A stretch of 64,000 nt of DNA from Bog-473 sp963850095 (GTDB taxonomy: Bacteria > Actinomycetota > Acidimicrobiia > Acidimicrobiales > RAAP-2), in contig CAWKJX010000005.1 of NCBI GenBank assembly GCA_963850095.1, forward strand, positions 124,001-188,000, in the 5' to 3' direction. Within the stretch, counting starts at the first letter, position 1. Each line of letters starts with the position of its first letter. Positions 17,708 through 25,673 of this stretch are shown here, piece after piece. Under the pieces are notes generated by a model. It was not told where the DNA came from. It did no database searches and saw only the letters and a list, made by a program, of their open reading frames with translations. Made by a program: the position numbers and the translations under genes.

Positions 17708-17851
17708 ATGACGTACCAGGAGTTGACCGACGAACAGATTCGCGAAATGAACGCGAAATCTGAGCGCATCAGAGACATGATCCTGGCCGATCCGGACTTG
17801 GTGAAGATCTTGCAGCTCCGGGCCGACCAGCTTGAGGAGCGTTACCGTTAG
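17708..17851 (+). CDS. Small hypothetical protein (47 residues)
   Basis: ATG to TAG gives a 47-residue, strongly charged and mostly helical peptide beginning MTYQELTDEQIREMNAKSER and ending LRADQLEERYR. The ribosome site is weak. The next gene starts 4 bases after its stop. Codon use looks like real coding sequence, and the antisense frame is unconvincing. I do not recognise it. Position and charge would suit a small regulatory or antitoxin-like protein, but no partner toxin is evident. Confidence 0.45.
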   Translation: MTYQELTDEQIREMNAKSERIRDMILADPDLVKILQLRADQLEERYR

Positions 17852-17855
17852 GTAA

Positions 17856-18140
17856 GTGCTGCGCGATACTGCCGCCTTCTGGGAATGGGTGGGGCGAAAT
17901 AATCCAACCATTGAGCTCGCGAGATTTGTTGAGTCCTGGCTTTCGGAACTGACAGTGGCCTCCTGGGCAGCACCGAGTCAGCCGGTTAAGAAGGATCTTC
18001 GGACCGCTCTATTGCAATCGGATGGGGACGAGGTCGTGGTGGCCTACCAGGTTCGCGTAGACGAACCCGTGGACATCGTCGATCTTCTTTGGCTCGGGAC
18101 TACCGAGGAGTTGGACGCACTTCCTAACCGCCTTTCCTAG
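17856..18140 (+). CDS. Hypothetical protein (94 residues)
   Basis: A GTG-started gene, the second of three closely packed small + strand genes. The product begins with FWEWVGRNNPTIELARF and contains WLSELTVASWA and VVVAYQVRVDEPVDIVDLLW. It is acidic, soluble, and without a membrane segment or cysteine motif. No family is recognised. Its place between two other tiny genes within the transposon suggests one cargo operon. Confidence 0.5.
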   Translation: MLRDTAAFWEWVGRNNPTIELARFVESWLSELTVASWAAPSQPVKKDLRTALLQSDGDEVVVAYQVRVDEPVDIVDLLWLGTTEELDALPNRLS

Positions 18141-18149
18141 GATGGTGAT

Positions 18150-18296
18150 ATGCCCCGGAACCAGCACCACCCCACCCCCGAAGAGATGGACGAGCGGGTG
18201 AAGGTTGACGTTCCGCCCGAGAAGTTCATCCGCGGGGTCATGGAAGCTGGGGAGCACCCCGAAGAGGATGACGAAGAAGAGGCCGACCAGGAGTAG
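18150..18296 (+). CDS. Small acidic hypothetical protein (48 residues)
   Basis: ATG to TAG, starting 9 bases after the previous stop, with AGGATGGTGAT as a modest ribosome site. The peptide starts MPRNQHHPTPEEMDERVKVD, continues VPPEKFIRGVMEAGEHPEED and ends in an Asp/Glu tail. Such acidic tails are common in small antirestriction or DNA-mimic proteins, but that is speculation. It completes the three-gene run on the + strand of the transposon. Confidence 0.45.
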   Translation: MPRNQHHPTPEEMDERVKVDVPPEKFIRGVMEAGEHPEEDDEEEADQE

Positions 18297-18306
18297 TGAA
18301 GGCTGA

Positions 18307-18546
18307 TTAGGGCGCTGCCTCAAGCAGTCCTGAGCAAGCCTCGCAGCGGTCCAATTCGGGTGTCTCCGTCCATGCCCGCGGATTTCCGCCGTCCCTAATG
18401 CGCTTCCCACAAAGCGACCGCGACCTGGTGGGTGTTTCGATCAGGTGCCAGGTGGTGTCGCCCTCGGTAGGCGTTTGAACGCCGCGTATCGCCACAATCG
18501 GCAAGGTACTCCGCTGGTGGCGACCGCCAATAGAGACCAAAGTCAT
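18307..18546 (-). CDS. Small zinc-ribbon-like hypothetical protein
   Basis: A 79-residue product whose C-terminal half, TTWHLIETPTRSRSLCGKRI ... RCEACSGLLEAAP, resembles the small WHL...LCG...CxxC proteins frequent in actinobacterial phages and mobile elements (function unknown). The cysteine pair plus the earlier CG could bind zinc. The ATG start at 18546 is the longest and may be too far upstream, as the first ~30 residues look less conserved. It converges on the 48-residue gene. Confidence 0.45.
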   Translation of the reverse strand: MTLVSIGGRHQRSTLPIVAIRGVQTPTEGDTTWHLIETPTRSRSLCGKRIRDGGNPRAWTETPELDRCEACSGLLEAAP

Positions 18547-18675
18547 GTATCAGGCCAGACACGGATGGAAGTCCCCACCTATCCCCGGTGCGGACACACT
18601 TCCAGACGTAGCGTGTAACTGGCAGGCGGTGACGTGCGGCACCGCCTGTTCGGCGGGAAGCCGGCGAGGAAGGCA

Positions 18676-18729
18676 AAACCCTCAAGTAATCGCGCCTTTT
18701 TGCTGGGGTTTGTCACCCCGCACACTCCC
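18676..18729 (-). repeat. Right terminal inverted repeat of the transposon (54 bp)
   Basis: Exact inverted copy of 13787-13840, ending CACACTCCC at the outer edge. The duplication GATCATAG follows directly. Confidence 0.95.
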
Positions 18730-18737
18730 GATCATAG
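18730..18737. repeat. Right copy of the 8-bp target site duplication
   Basis: GATCATAG, identical to 13779-13786. Joining 13786 to 18738 gives the sequence before insertion. Confidence 0.9.
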
Positions 18738-18893
18738 GCACGGCTCCCGGGGCCCGGACACGACGGGCGCCGGCCCGATGGTGCCTGCGGGCGGGCTCCG
18801 GGGTCCCGGGAGCGCGGCCTATCTGTGATCCGAGGGCCCACCACGGCCGGCCCGAACGACGAGCGCGTCAGAGCTGGCGGCCCGGGCCGCCGC

Positions 18894-19406
18894 TCAGCCC
18901 GACGGGGTCCGCGAGCCTGACGAGGATTTGAGCGTGTCGGCGAGCCGGTGCAGCTCAGCGCGGACCGACGCGGGGACCAGGCGTTGCTCTCCGGGGCACA
19001 GGTCGATCAGTGCAACCGACTCGAGGGTGTTGAAGGTGTGGACGTTGGTCGGCAGGTGCGTCTGGTCCTCCACGCTGTGTGCCCCCGCGGCCACCTCCAT
19101 GAGGGCGTTGTCGATCCCCCCACCCCGGCGCAGGAAAGCGCAGAAGGCGGCTCCATCGGTCAGCATGGCGCGGAGGGCGACATTGCCGTCCTGCTGCATG
19201 TAGGTAGCCAGGTCGGCATCGGCCTCGGCCACGCCGGTGAGGTAGCCGGCGTCCTCAGCCGGGGTCGTCTTCGGGGCTCGCAGCGGGGTGGCGTGATGCA
19301 CGGTCGTGGCTGGTGCGGCCTGGGCGGTCCCGCCGCAGGCTGCGCTCCCGGCGACCAACGAGACGAGGAAGACGAGGGCGGCCCACCGTCGCCGCAATCC
19401 GCTCAC
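18894..19406 (-). CDS. Secreted or lipoprotein, DUF732-like
   Basis: A 170-residue exported protein with GTG start. The N-terminus RRRWAALVFLVSLVAGSAAC has a charged region, a hydrophobic core and a cysteine in a near-lipobox context, so it may be lipid-anchored. The region around DGAAFCAFLRRGGGIDNALM and LESVALIDLCPGEQ resembles the DUF732 domain of mycobacterial secreted proteins, with one cysteine in each half able to form a disulphide. Function unknown. It is isolated, on the far side of the transposon from the P450 operon. Confidence 0.6.
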   Translation of the reverse strand: MSGLRRRWAALVFLVSLVAGSAACGGTAQAAPATTVHHATPLRAPKTTPAEDAGYLTGVAEADADLATYMQQDGNVALRAMLTDGAAFCAFLRRGGGIDNALMEVAAGAHSVEDQTHLPTNVHTFNTLESVALIDLCPGEQRLVPASVRAELHRLADTLKSSSGSRTPSG

Positions 19407-19482
19407 GGGGAATCGACCGGTTGACGGTGGACGACAATCCCACGGGCGGAACCGGACCTCCTCGGGGCCCTGGGGTCGACCT

Positions 19483-20113
19483 TCAATCGTTCTCGACCTG
19501 GTAGTCCCACTTGGCCACGATGTGATCGCCGTCCGGCGCCCAACGCATGAGCCCTTCGCCCGTGGGCATGACGGCCCGGATTTTGAAGCTGACGCTCTGG
19601 CCGGTGCGCAAGGTGGCGGGCAGAGGTGCCTGTCCGGGCACCAGGGCGGGCTTGTAGACCGTCTGCTGATGGTCGATGGAATCGAAGTCTGCCGCGCTGA
19701 TGGGAACGGTACCCCGCACGTGGCTGATCGAGATCGTCCATGTGCAGGTCGTGAAACTCTCGATCACGGGCAGCCCCTCGCCGGGCACGACCGGACCGTT
19801 GACGACCGCCTGGGCCGAGAACGTCGGCGTCTGGACCCGCACGGAATCACCCTCCACCGTGAGAGCCGGGTGGGCCACCGTGCCGACCACGGTCTGGTCG
19901 ATCGGATGATCGAGTTGTTGCTCGGGGAGCCACGACTGCGGATCCCCGATGTTTCGGCCCGGCGTGGTCGTCAGCGCCGTAGATGCCCCATGCCATCGTG
20001 GCCACCAGGACGACGACGACCACCCGGAACAAGGCCGGCCGAATGCTCGACGAACCGGGCCGTCGGGCCCGGTTCGTCGGAGCGTCGGCCGTCGGCGCGA
20101 CGACCGTGCTCAT
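19483..20113 (-). CDS. Single-pass membrane protein of unknown function (one frameshift)
   Basis: Corrected length about 209 residues. The first part (MSTVVAPTADAPTNRA, then a hydrophobic segment ALFRVVVVVLVATMAWGIYG) lies in a different frame from the rest. A shift near 19955 joins it to DPQSWLPEQQLDHPIDQTVV and the extracytoplasmic domain ending at 19483. That domain, about 150 residues with VQTPTFSAQAVVNGPVVPGE and TTCTWTISI, looks like a beta-sandwich. Its ATG overlaps the TGA of the phosphoesterase (ATGA), so they are coupled and may work together at the cell surface. No family is recognised. Confidence 0.6.
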
Positions 20114-22731
20114 CCTGAGATGGCCGGGTTCCGACGCCGACGCAGCACCACGTACCCGCCCAGCAGGAGGAGGACAAGAGCCGGGAAGGCGACCGCCAGT
20201 GGCGCCTCGGGGAGCCCTTCTCCGGGATTGGTGGGGATGGGGGGCATAAAGCCGTTCCCGCTCGGAGCGGTGAACACGTCGGTCCCGAAAGGCTCGAGTC
20301 CGTTCTGGGCGGCGTAACCGATGTGGCCTTCGCCGTCGAGCCCACCGCACACCGACCCGGTCGGGAGGGAGACATCCGTCGAAGTTCCCACGCAGCTGGA
20401 CACGTCGAACATGTCTTCGATCGTCCGCAGCCAGCTGTAGTGGTTGTAGAACGTGGTGGACACCGAGCCCGGCTTGATGTACGGACTGATGAGGACGCTG
20501 CCCGTGTCGCCGCCGCCGTTGGTCGGGTCGGTGGCGTCGAACAGCGGGTCAGCGGTGACGGGCGACGTCGGCGTGGACAGGCTGGAGAGGAGGGCCGGGT
20601 CGCCCTCGCCACTGAGCGTGACGCTCGTGACGCTGCCGGCGATGCTCACGGGGTTGCCGGCGTCGTCAATGGCCTGGAACGAGGCGGTGACCGTCGGTCC
20701 GCCGCTGTTGGCCGGGTAGCTCTCGCCCGTGTCCGAGACCGTACCGACGAACAGCCCATTGGGGAAGTCGGTGCTGTACGGCCCCGGCGCGCCGGTAATC
20801 GGGACGGCCGTGCCGTTGATGGTGATGGAGGTGATCTCCCGCCCGGTGTCGTCACCGACCAGGACCGGGTTGCCGCTGGCGGGCGCGGGGTACGAGATGA
20901 TGCTCGACCCACCGCCCCCGGTCACGGTGTCGGTGCGGGGCCCGGGACTGCTGCCCGCGTCGCCACGGACGATATTGGGGACGCAGTCGGACGGCACATT
21001 CGGCGAGGTCGACGTGCAGGTCGGCGGCCGGTCGATGTCGAGGTTGAAGCCCGGACCCGGGTCGAGCTGGTTCCCGGAGCCGTCGGTCGCCAGGGGCGAG
21101 TTCGGGCCGGTCGGCTCGACGGTGACGTTGGTGCCACTGATGTTCTCGCCGGCCGAGTCGGCGCCGATGCTGTAGGCGCCGAAGATCGAGTCGGCGCCCG
21201 GGTAGGTGCCGCCAGACCCGTAGCTGGGGGCGTCGGCCGGGGGCGAGGACTGCGGCGACGAGGTCCCCTGCCCGGGGGGCATCGCCGGCGAGCCGGTCAC
21301 GACGCTGCTGTTGGTCAGCACATTGTTGAAGCTGTTGCCCGAGTAGGTGAACTGGGGCTCCCCCTCGTCGAAGGTGATGTCGATCAGACCTCCGTCGGCG
21401 TAGGCGGTCGACTGCTCGATCAGCGGCACGTAGTAGGCCAGGAACAGGTCCGAGGCGTACAGCCCACCGGTGAAGTTCCGTGGCGTCGTGACCTCGGGGT
21501 CGTAGTCGGGCAGCCCGGAGGGCTCCCCGGCGGCGACCCGCTGGGCATTGGTGTACAGCGGGTCGTTCAGGTTGACCTGGCCCGCGTGAGGTCCGCTCGC
21601 GTACGTTCCGAAGGCTCCCGACAGGTTGTTGCCCTTGCACGTGGTGTCGTGGGCATCGCTGCAGTTGTCGGGGGTGATCCAGCTGAACTGCGGGACGGTG
21701 TCGGCGTTGAGATCGTGAACGAGGCCCTCGTTCGGGTCGTCCAGGTTGGCGATGTGGTTGTTGTCGCAGTTGGTGCCGCCACCCGCAGAGGCCTGCGGCT
21801 CGGTGAGCGGCGTCCCGATCGGGTCACCCGTCCCGCCGCCCGTCAGCGAGGCGAACCACGAGAAGGGGAAGTGCTTGGCCACGTACTGGTCCGAGTACTG
21901 GGGGTCGTTGGTGGTTCCCGTCCCCTTGACCAGCGACGCCGACGTGAGGTTGCTGACGTCGGCCGGGAAGGTGGAGGTGTCGCTCATGAGGGTCGGGTTC
22001 GTCACCGGATTGTTCGAGGACGACCCCGGAGCGCCGCACAGACCATCCTCACGTCCCGGCACGCTGTCGGTCACGAACGAGGTCGAGCCGATGGGCTGGG
22101 CGCCGCCGAGGTCCTGGGCATAGCCCTTCCAGCTCACCCCCGCCGCGTTGAACTGGTCGAAGAGCGTGGGCGTTTCGGTGGGGTAGATGCAGCCGTTGGA
22201 GGCGGTAATCGTGGGAGGACTGGTGGAGTTGTTGTACACGGTGCCGGTCGGGTAGTTCGGCCCCTCAGCCGACGCGACCTGCCCGTAGTTCCAGTTGGGG
22301 GTATCGGAACCGACTGAGCCGATAGTGACGATGGTCGAATTGGAGCCGAACGGAGTGGCGGCGTAACTGCAGTCGTTCTGGGAGTCCTGCTCGGGTGCCT
22401 GGCCGGAGGCCAGAGCGATGTAGTTGTCCATGCTGGTGTGGCCGGTCCCGTAGTAGTTCTTCAACAGGACGCCCTCGGAGGGGAGGGTCTGCCACAGGTA
22501 CGAGTTGTTGTTGAGGCCCGTGAACGTCTCGTCGTAGGACTTGTTCTCGAGGATGATCAGCCAGACGTGCTTAATGGCGCCGGCGGACAGCCCGCCAACG
22601 CTGGTTGGGCCTCCGGCGCCCGCCACACCGACCTCGAATGGGGTGAGAGCGCCCAAGACGACCACGAACGCCGCGCCGATAGCGACGGCGAGCCGCTTCA
22701 CACGAGACTTCCTGCGGCACCTCGAAAGCAT
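20110..22731 (-). CDS. Secreted, membrane-anchored phosphoesterase (acid phosphatase/phospholipase C family)
   Basis: An 873-residue exported enzyme. A strong GAGGAGGG precedes the ATG; residues ~10-40 are a signal peptide. The phosphoesterase domain begins IKHVWLIILENKSYDETFTG and continues with YYGTGHTSMDNYIALASGQ, FSWITPDNCSDAHD and LIDITFDEGE, the motifs of the AcpA/PlcC superfamily. A Ser/Gly/Pro-rich C-terminal half includes an Ig-like stretch. The end, GLPEAPLAVAFPALVLLLLG then RRRRN, has the architecture of a cell-wall or membrane anchor with an LPEAP variant of a sorting motif. It likely releases phosphate from organic esters outside the cell. Confidence 0.8.
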   Translation of the reverse strand: MLSRCRRKSRVKRLAVAIGAAFVVVLGALTPFEVGVAGAGGPTSVGGLSAGAIKHVWLIILENKSYDETFTGLNNNSYLWQTLPSEGVLLKNYYGTGHTSMDNYIALASGQAPEQDSQNDCSYAATPFGSNSTIVTIGSVGSDTPNWNYGQVASAEGPNYPTGTVYNNSTSPPTITASNGCIYPTETPTLFDQFNAAGVSWKGYAQDLGGAQPIGSTSFVTDSVPGREDGLCGAPGSSSNNPVTNPTLMSDTSTFPADVSNLTSASLVKGTGTTNDPQYSDQYVAKHFPFSWFASLTGGGTGDPIGTPLTEPQASAGGGTNCDNNHIANLDDPNEGLVHDLNADTVPQFSWITPDNCSDAHDTTCKGNNLSGAFGTYASGPHAGQVNLNDPLYTNAQRVAAGEPSGLPDYDPEVTTPRNFTGGLYASDLFLAYYVPLIEQSTAYADGGLIDITFDEGEPQFTYSGNSFNNVLTNSSVVTGSPAMPPGQGTSSPQSSPPADAPSYGSGGTYPGADSIFGAYSIGADSAGENISGTNVTVEPTGPNSPLATDGSGNQLDPGPGFNLDIDRPPTCTSTSPNVPSDCVPNIVRGDAGSSPGPRTDTVTGGGGSSIISYPAPASGNPVLVGDDTGREITSITINGTAVPITGAPGPYSTDFPNGLFVGTVSDTGESYPANSGGPTVTASFQAIDDAGNPVSIAGSVTSVTLSGEGDPALLSSLSTPTSPVTADPLFDATDPTNGGGDTGSVLISPYIKPGSVSTTFYNHYSWLRTIEDMFDVSSCVGTSTDVSLPTGSVCGGLDGEGHIGYAAQNGLEPFGTDVFTAPSGNGFMPPIPTNPGEGLPEAPLAVAFPALVLLLLGGYVVLRRRRNPAISG

Positions 22732-23350
22732 GCGCTTACCCTCCTCTTAGAAAAGTTGGTCAGTGCGGTTCTAACCATCCGCGACATCACCGACCAGTGA
22801 GCTTGACGGCGTTCCGTCTTCGGGTCGCACAAAGTTCATCGTGGCGTCGCGGCAGCACCACTGTCGTCACTCGAGCGAGCCAGCAGACGAGAGCGCAGGA
22901 GATAACGCGCGGTTCGGTTGGCGCGTCACCGGCACAACACGGCCGTCCATCACCCGTTCGCGTCGTTGTCGTGGTCGTCACAGAGTGGCTTGTTCGCGTC
23001 CTGCGCCATCCGTAGTGGAACGTTCGCGGTGACATCACGGTTCCGTCACGGTGATCACCGAAACGGCACCAACCGATTCCGGCGGACACTTGTCCCGCGC
23101 GGGGCGTGGGAGCGATCGTGCCCGAAGTGCCACGATCAGAAAGGTTCAGCAGTTCTCTTTGTGCACCACGAGCACCAGGGATGACGCCGCTGAGCGCCTA
23201 ATCTGATCGTCCGAAACGATCGGATGTGGATGATGGGTATTGGAAGCCAACTCAGGATGCAGCTCACCGAACGCATCGAGGGCCGGCCGGGCCGGCGCCT
23301 CGAGCAGCAGACCACGCCGGGGCCCCTTCGGTTGTGGTGCTCCGTCGACC
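22732..23350. other. Long intergenic region without a supported gene
   Basis: About 620 bases between the divergent phosphoesterase and glutaminase. Short open frames on both strands are arginine- and serine-rich and unconvincing. A 12-base perfect palindrome CGGTGATCACCG (23049-23060) is preceded by GTGAC...GTCAC half-sites, a possible regulator site. Promoters for both flanking genes presumably lie here. Confidence 0.5.
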
Positions 23351-24394
23351 ATGGCGAAATCGAGTTCTGAGTCTGACCCTGCCATGGACGACGCCGAGAT
23401 TGCCACCGAGCAGCTCTTCCGCGAGCGGGTCTCGACCGGGAACCTGCCTTCGGACGCCGAGGTGCAGGCACTGGTGACGGCGGGCTACGAGCGCTTCCGC
23501 CTTCTCGACGAGGGGAGCGTGCCCGGCTACATCCCCGCCCTCGCCTCGGCCTCGCCCGACGCGTTCGGCGTGTGCATCGCCGGTGTGCACGGCCGGGCCT
23601 TCGCCGTCGGGGACGCCGAACAGGAGTTCACGATCCAGAGCATCTCCAAGCTCTTCGTCTTCGCGCTGGTGTGCGACGCCCTCGGGCCGGCCGAGGCGCG
23701 GCGCAAGCTCGGCGTCAACAGCACAGGACTGCCCTTCGACTCGGTGATGGGCATAGAGCTCAACGCCGACCGGACCATGAACCCCATGGTCAATGCCGGC
23801 GCGCTGGCCGCCTCGAGCCTGGTGCCGGGGGCGACGGGCGCCGAGAAGTTCGAGAACATCGTCGCCGCGCTGTCGCGGTTCGCCGGCCGGCCGTTGGAGA
23901 TGGACGACGCCGTCTACGAGTCCGAGGCGGCGACCAATTTCCGCAATCGGGGCATCGCCCACCTGCTCTACGGCTACGAGCGCATGTACTGCGATCCCGA
24001 TGTCGCCACAGACGTCTACACGCGCCAGTGCGCCCTGCGCGTCAGCGCCCGCGACCTGGCCGTGATGGGGGCCACGTTGGCCGACGGCGGAGTCAACCCC
24101 ATGACGGGAGAACGCGCCATCGCGTCGGGCTCCTGCAGACGGGTGCTGGCGGTCCTGGCCACCAACGGGCTCTACGAACGCTCGGGCGACTGGCTCTATG
24201 ACGTGGGTCTGCCCGGCAAGAGCGGGGTCAGCGGGGGGCTGGTCACCGTTTCCCCGGGCAAGGGCGGGGTCGGGACGTACTCCCCGCCGCTCGACGAGGC
24301 GGGGAACAGCGTGCGGGGCCAGCGCATCACGACCTACCTGTCGGAGGGTTTGGGCCTCAACCTCTTCGCCTCGGCTCCGCCGGCGTGGGAGTAG
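23351..24394 (+). CDS. glsA: Glutaminase A
   Basis: Hydrolyses L-glutamine to glutamate and ammonia. The 347-residue product carries the serine-lysine catalytic pair of this beta-lactamase-like family in QSISKLF (S97, K100). Other family blocks are MNPMVNAGALAASS, ESEAATNFRNRGIAHLL, LRVSARDLAVMGATLADGG and GKSGVSGGLVTVSPGKGG. ATG 23351 gives a slightly extended N-terminus and ATG 23384 is possible; the ~35 codons further upstream look non-coding. Apparently monocistronic. Confidence 0.92.
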   Translation: MAKSSSESDPAMDDAEIATEQLFRERVSTGNLPSDAEVQALVTAGYERFRLLDEGSVPGYIPALASASPDAFGVCIAGVHGRAFAVGDAEQEFTIQSISKLFVFALVCDALGPAEARRKLGVNSTGLPFDSVMGIELNADRTMNPMVNAGALAASSLVPGATGAEKFENIVAALSRFAGRPLEMDDAVYESEAATNFRNRGIAHLLYGYERMYCDPDVATDVYTRQCALRVSARDLAVMGATLADGGVNPMTGERAIASGSCRRVLAVLATNGLYERSGDWLYDVGLPGKSGVSGGLVTVSPGKGGVGTYSPPLDEAGNSVRGQRITTYLSEGLGLNLFASAPPAWE

Positions 24395-24417
24395 CCCGGC
24401 CCCGGTCCCCCCGAAAC

Positions 24418-24431
24418 GAGAACGTGTTACA
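24418..24431. promoter_or_regulatory. KstR-like operator upstream of the igr-like operon (one mismatch)
   Basis: GAGAACGTGTTACA matches TnnAACnnGTTnnA except at the first base. It lies 62 bases upstream of the first dehydrogenase of the operon and 24 bases after the glutaminase stop. Confidence 0.55.
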
Positions 24432-24493
24432 GTTTTGCCGAGTGCGGCCCTGACTTGCGGGGACCGCCCGAAGGTGCGCGAGGCTGCCCCACG

Positions 24494-25673
24494 ATGTTCC
24501 TCGAAGAGAGTCCTGACCAGCAGCAACTGCGCGCCGAGCTGCGTCGCTACTACGCCGAGCTGCTGACCGACGAGGTGCGGGCGGGACTGGTCGAGGGGGG
24601 CGAGGGCGGCGAGGCCTGGCGCCAGGTGGTGCGCCAAATCGGGAAGGACGGTTGGCTCGGTATCGGCTGGCCGACCGAGTACGGCGGGCAGGGACGGCCG
24701 GCGACCGACCAGTTCATCTTCTTCGACGAGACGCGCCGGGCCGGGGCACCGTTCCCCTTCGTCACCATCAACACGGTGGGGCCGACGATCATGCGCTTCG
24801 GCACCGAGGAGCAGAAGACCTTCTTCCTGTCCAGAATTTCTGGCGGGTGAGCTCAACTTCGCCATCGGCTACACCGAGCCCGAGGCCGGGACCGATTTGG
24901 CCTCCCTGCGCACGCGGGCGGTACGCGACGGCGAGGAGTACGTGGTCAACGGGGCCAAGATCTTCACCTCGGGCGCGGACATGGCCGACTACATCTGGCT
25001 GGCCACGCGGACCGATCCCGACGTGCCCAAGCACAAGGGCATTTCGATCCTGTGCGTCCCGACCGACGTGCCCGGCTTCGAGTGGTCCATCATCAACACC
25101 GTCGGCGGCCTGACCACGACGCAGACCTTCTACGACAACGTGCGGGTGCCCGTGGCCAACCGGGTGGGGGAGGAGAACGAGGGCTGGCGCATGATCACCA
25201 CCCAGCTCAACCACGAGCGGGTCGGGCTGGCGGCATGGAGCGGCCTGTCCATTTCGCTCTACGAGGACGTGGTGGCCTGGGCGGCCCGACAACCGACCGA
25301 CGACGGGCGCACGCTGGTGGAGCAAGGCTGGGTGCAGATGGACCTGGCCCGTTGCAAGGCCGAGCTCGACGCCATGTGGCTGCTCAATTGGCGCATGGCG
25401 GTGCACGTGGCCGAAGGCGAGCTGACGGCCGCGGAGTCCTCCTCCATAAAGGTGTTCGGGACGGAGCGCACGCTCGACGTGTTCCGGTTGCTGGCCGGCG
25501 TCATCGGCGCCGCGGGCTATCTGACGCCGGGCTCGCCGGGTGAGCTGGTGCGGGGGCGCATTGAGGCATCGCAACGCCAAGCCCAGGTCAACACCTTCGG
25601 CGGGGGCGTCAACGAGGTGCAGCGCGAAATCGTGGCCACGGCCGGGCTCGGCATGACCCGGGGCGCGCGGTGA
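24494..25673 (+). CDS. Acyl-CoA dehydrogenase, ChsE-type subunit (one frameshift)
   Basis: A flavoprotein of about 392 residues. The N-terminal part (MFLEESPDQQQLRAELRRYY ... GWPTEYGGQGRPATDQFIFF) breaks after FFLS: one extra T in the ATTT near 24838 causes a stop at 24850. Removing it continues as ILAGELNFAIGYTEPEAGTD to FGGGVNEVQREIVATAGLG. It is closely related in layout to the dehydrogenase at 5.4 kb. As first gene of the five-gene operon it corresponds by position to a fadE28/fadE29-type gene, whose product dehydrogenates the C22 steroid side-chain CoA ester. The next gene overlaps its stop (GTGA). Confidence 0.87.

Larger units (their letters stand above)
13787..18729. mobile_element. 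IS1595-family transposon with restriction-modification cargo
   Basis: A 4,943-bp element bounded by 54-bp inverted repeats that are identical over their whole length and flanked by an 8-bp direct duplication (GATCATAG), so both ends and the target are defined. Inside are a fused DNA methyltransferase/endonuclease (+), an IS1595-type transposase (-), a winged-helix protein (-), three small + strand genes and a small zinc-ribbon-like gene (-). Base composition is visibly less GC-rich than the flanks, especially in the methyltransferase, suggesting foreign origin. Identical ends and an intact duplication suggest recent insertion. IS1595 elements with passenger genes are known as a class; this cargo combination I do not recognise. 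Confidence 0.92.

Noticed and set aside
13787..18729. First read as a decayed prophage or genomic island
   Set aside because: No phage structural or integrase genes. The perfect inverted ends and 8-bp duplication define a transposon instead.
20268..20281. Further KstR-like candidate (GAACACGTCGG)
   Set aside because: Lies inside the phosphoesterase coding sequence and lacks the GTT half and the final A.
22797..23089. Small frames in the 22.7-23.3 kb gap
   Set aside because: Overlap each other on both strands, no ribosome sites, low-complexity composition.
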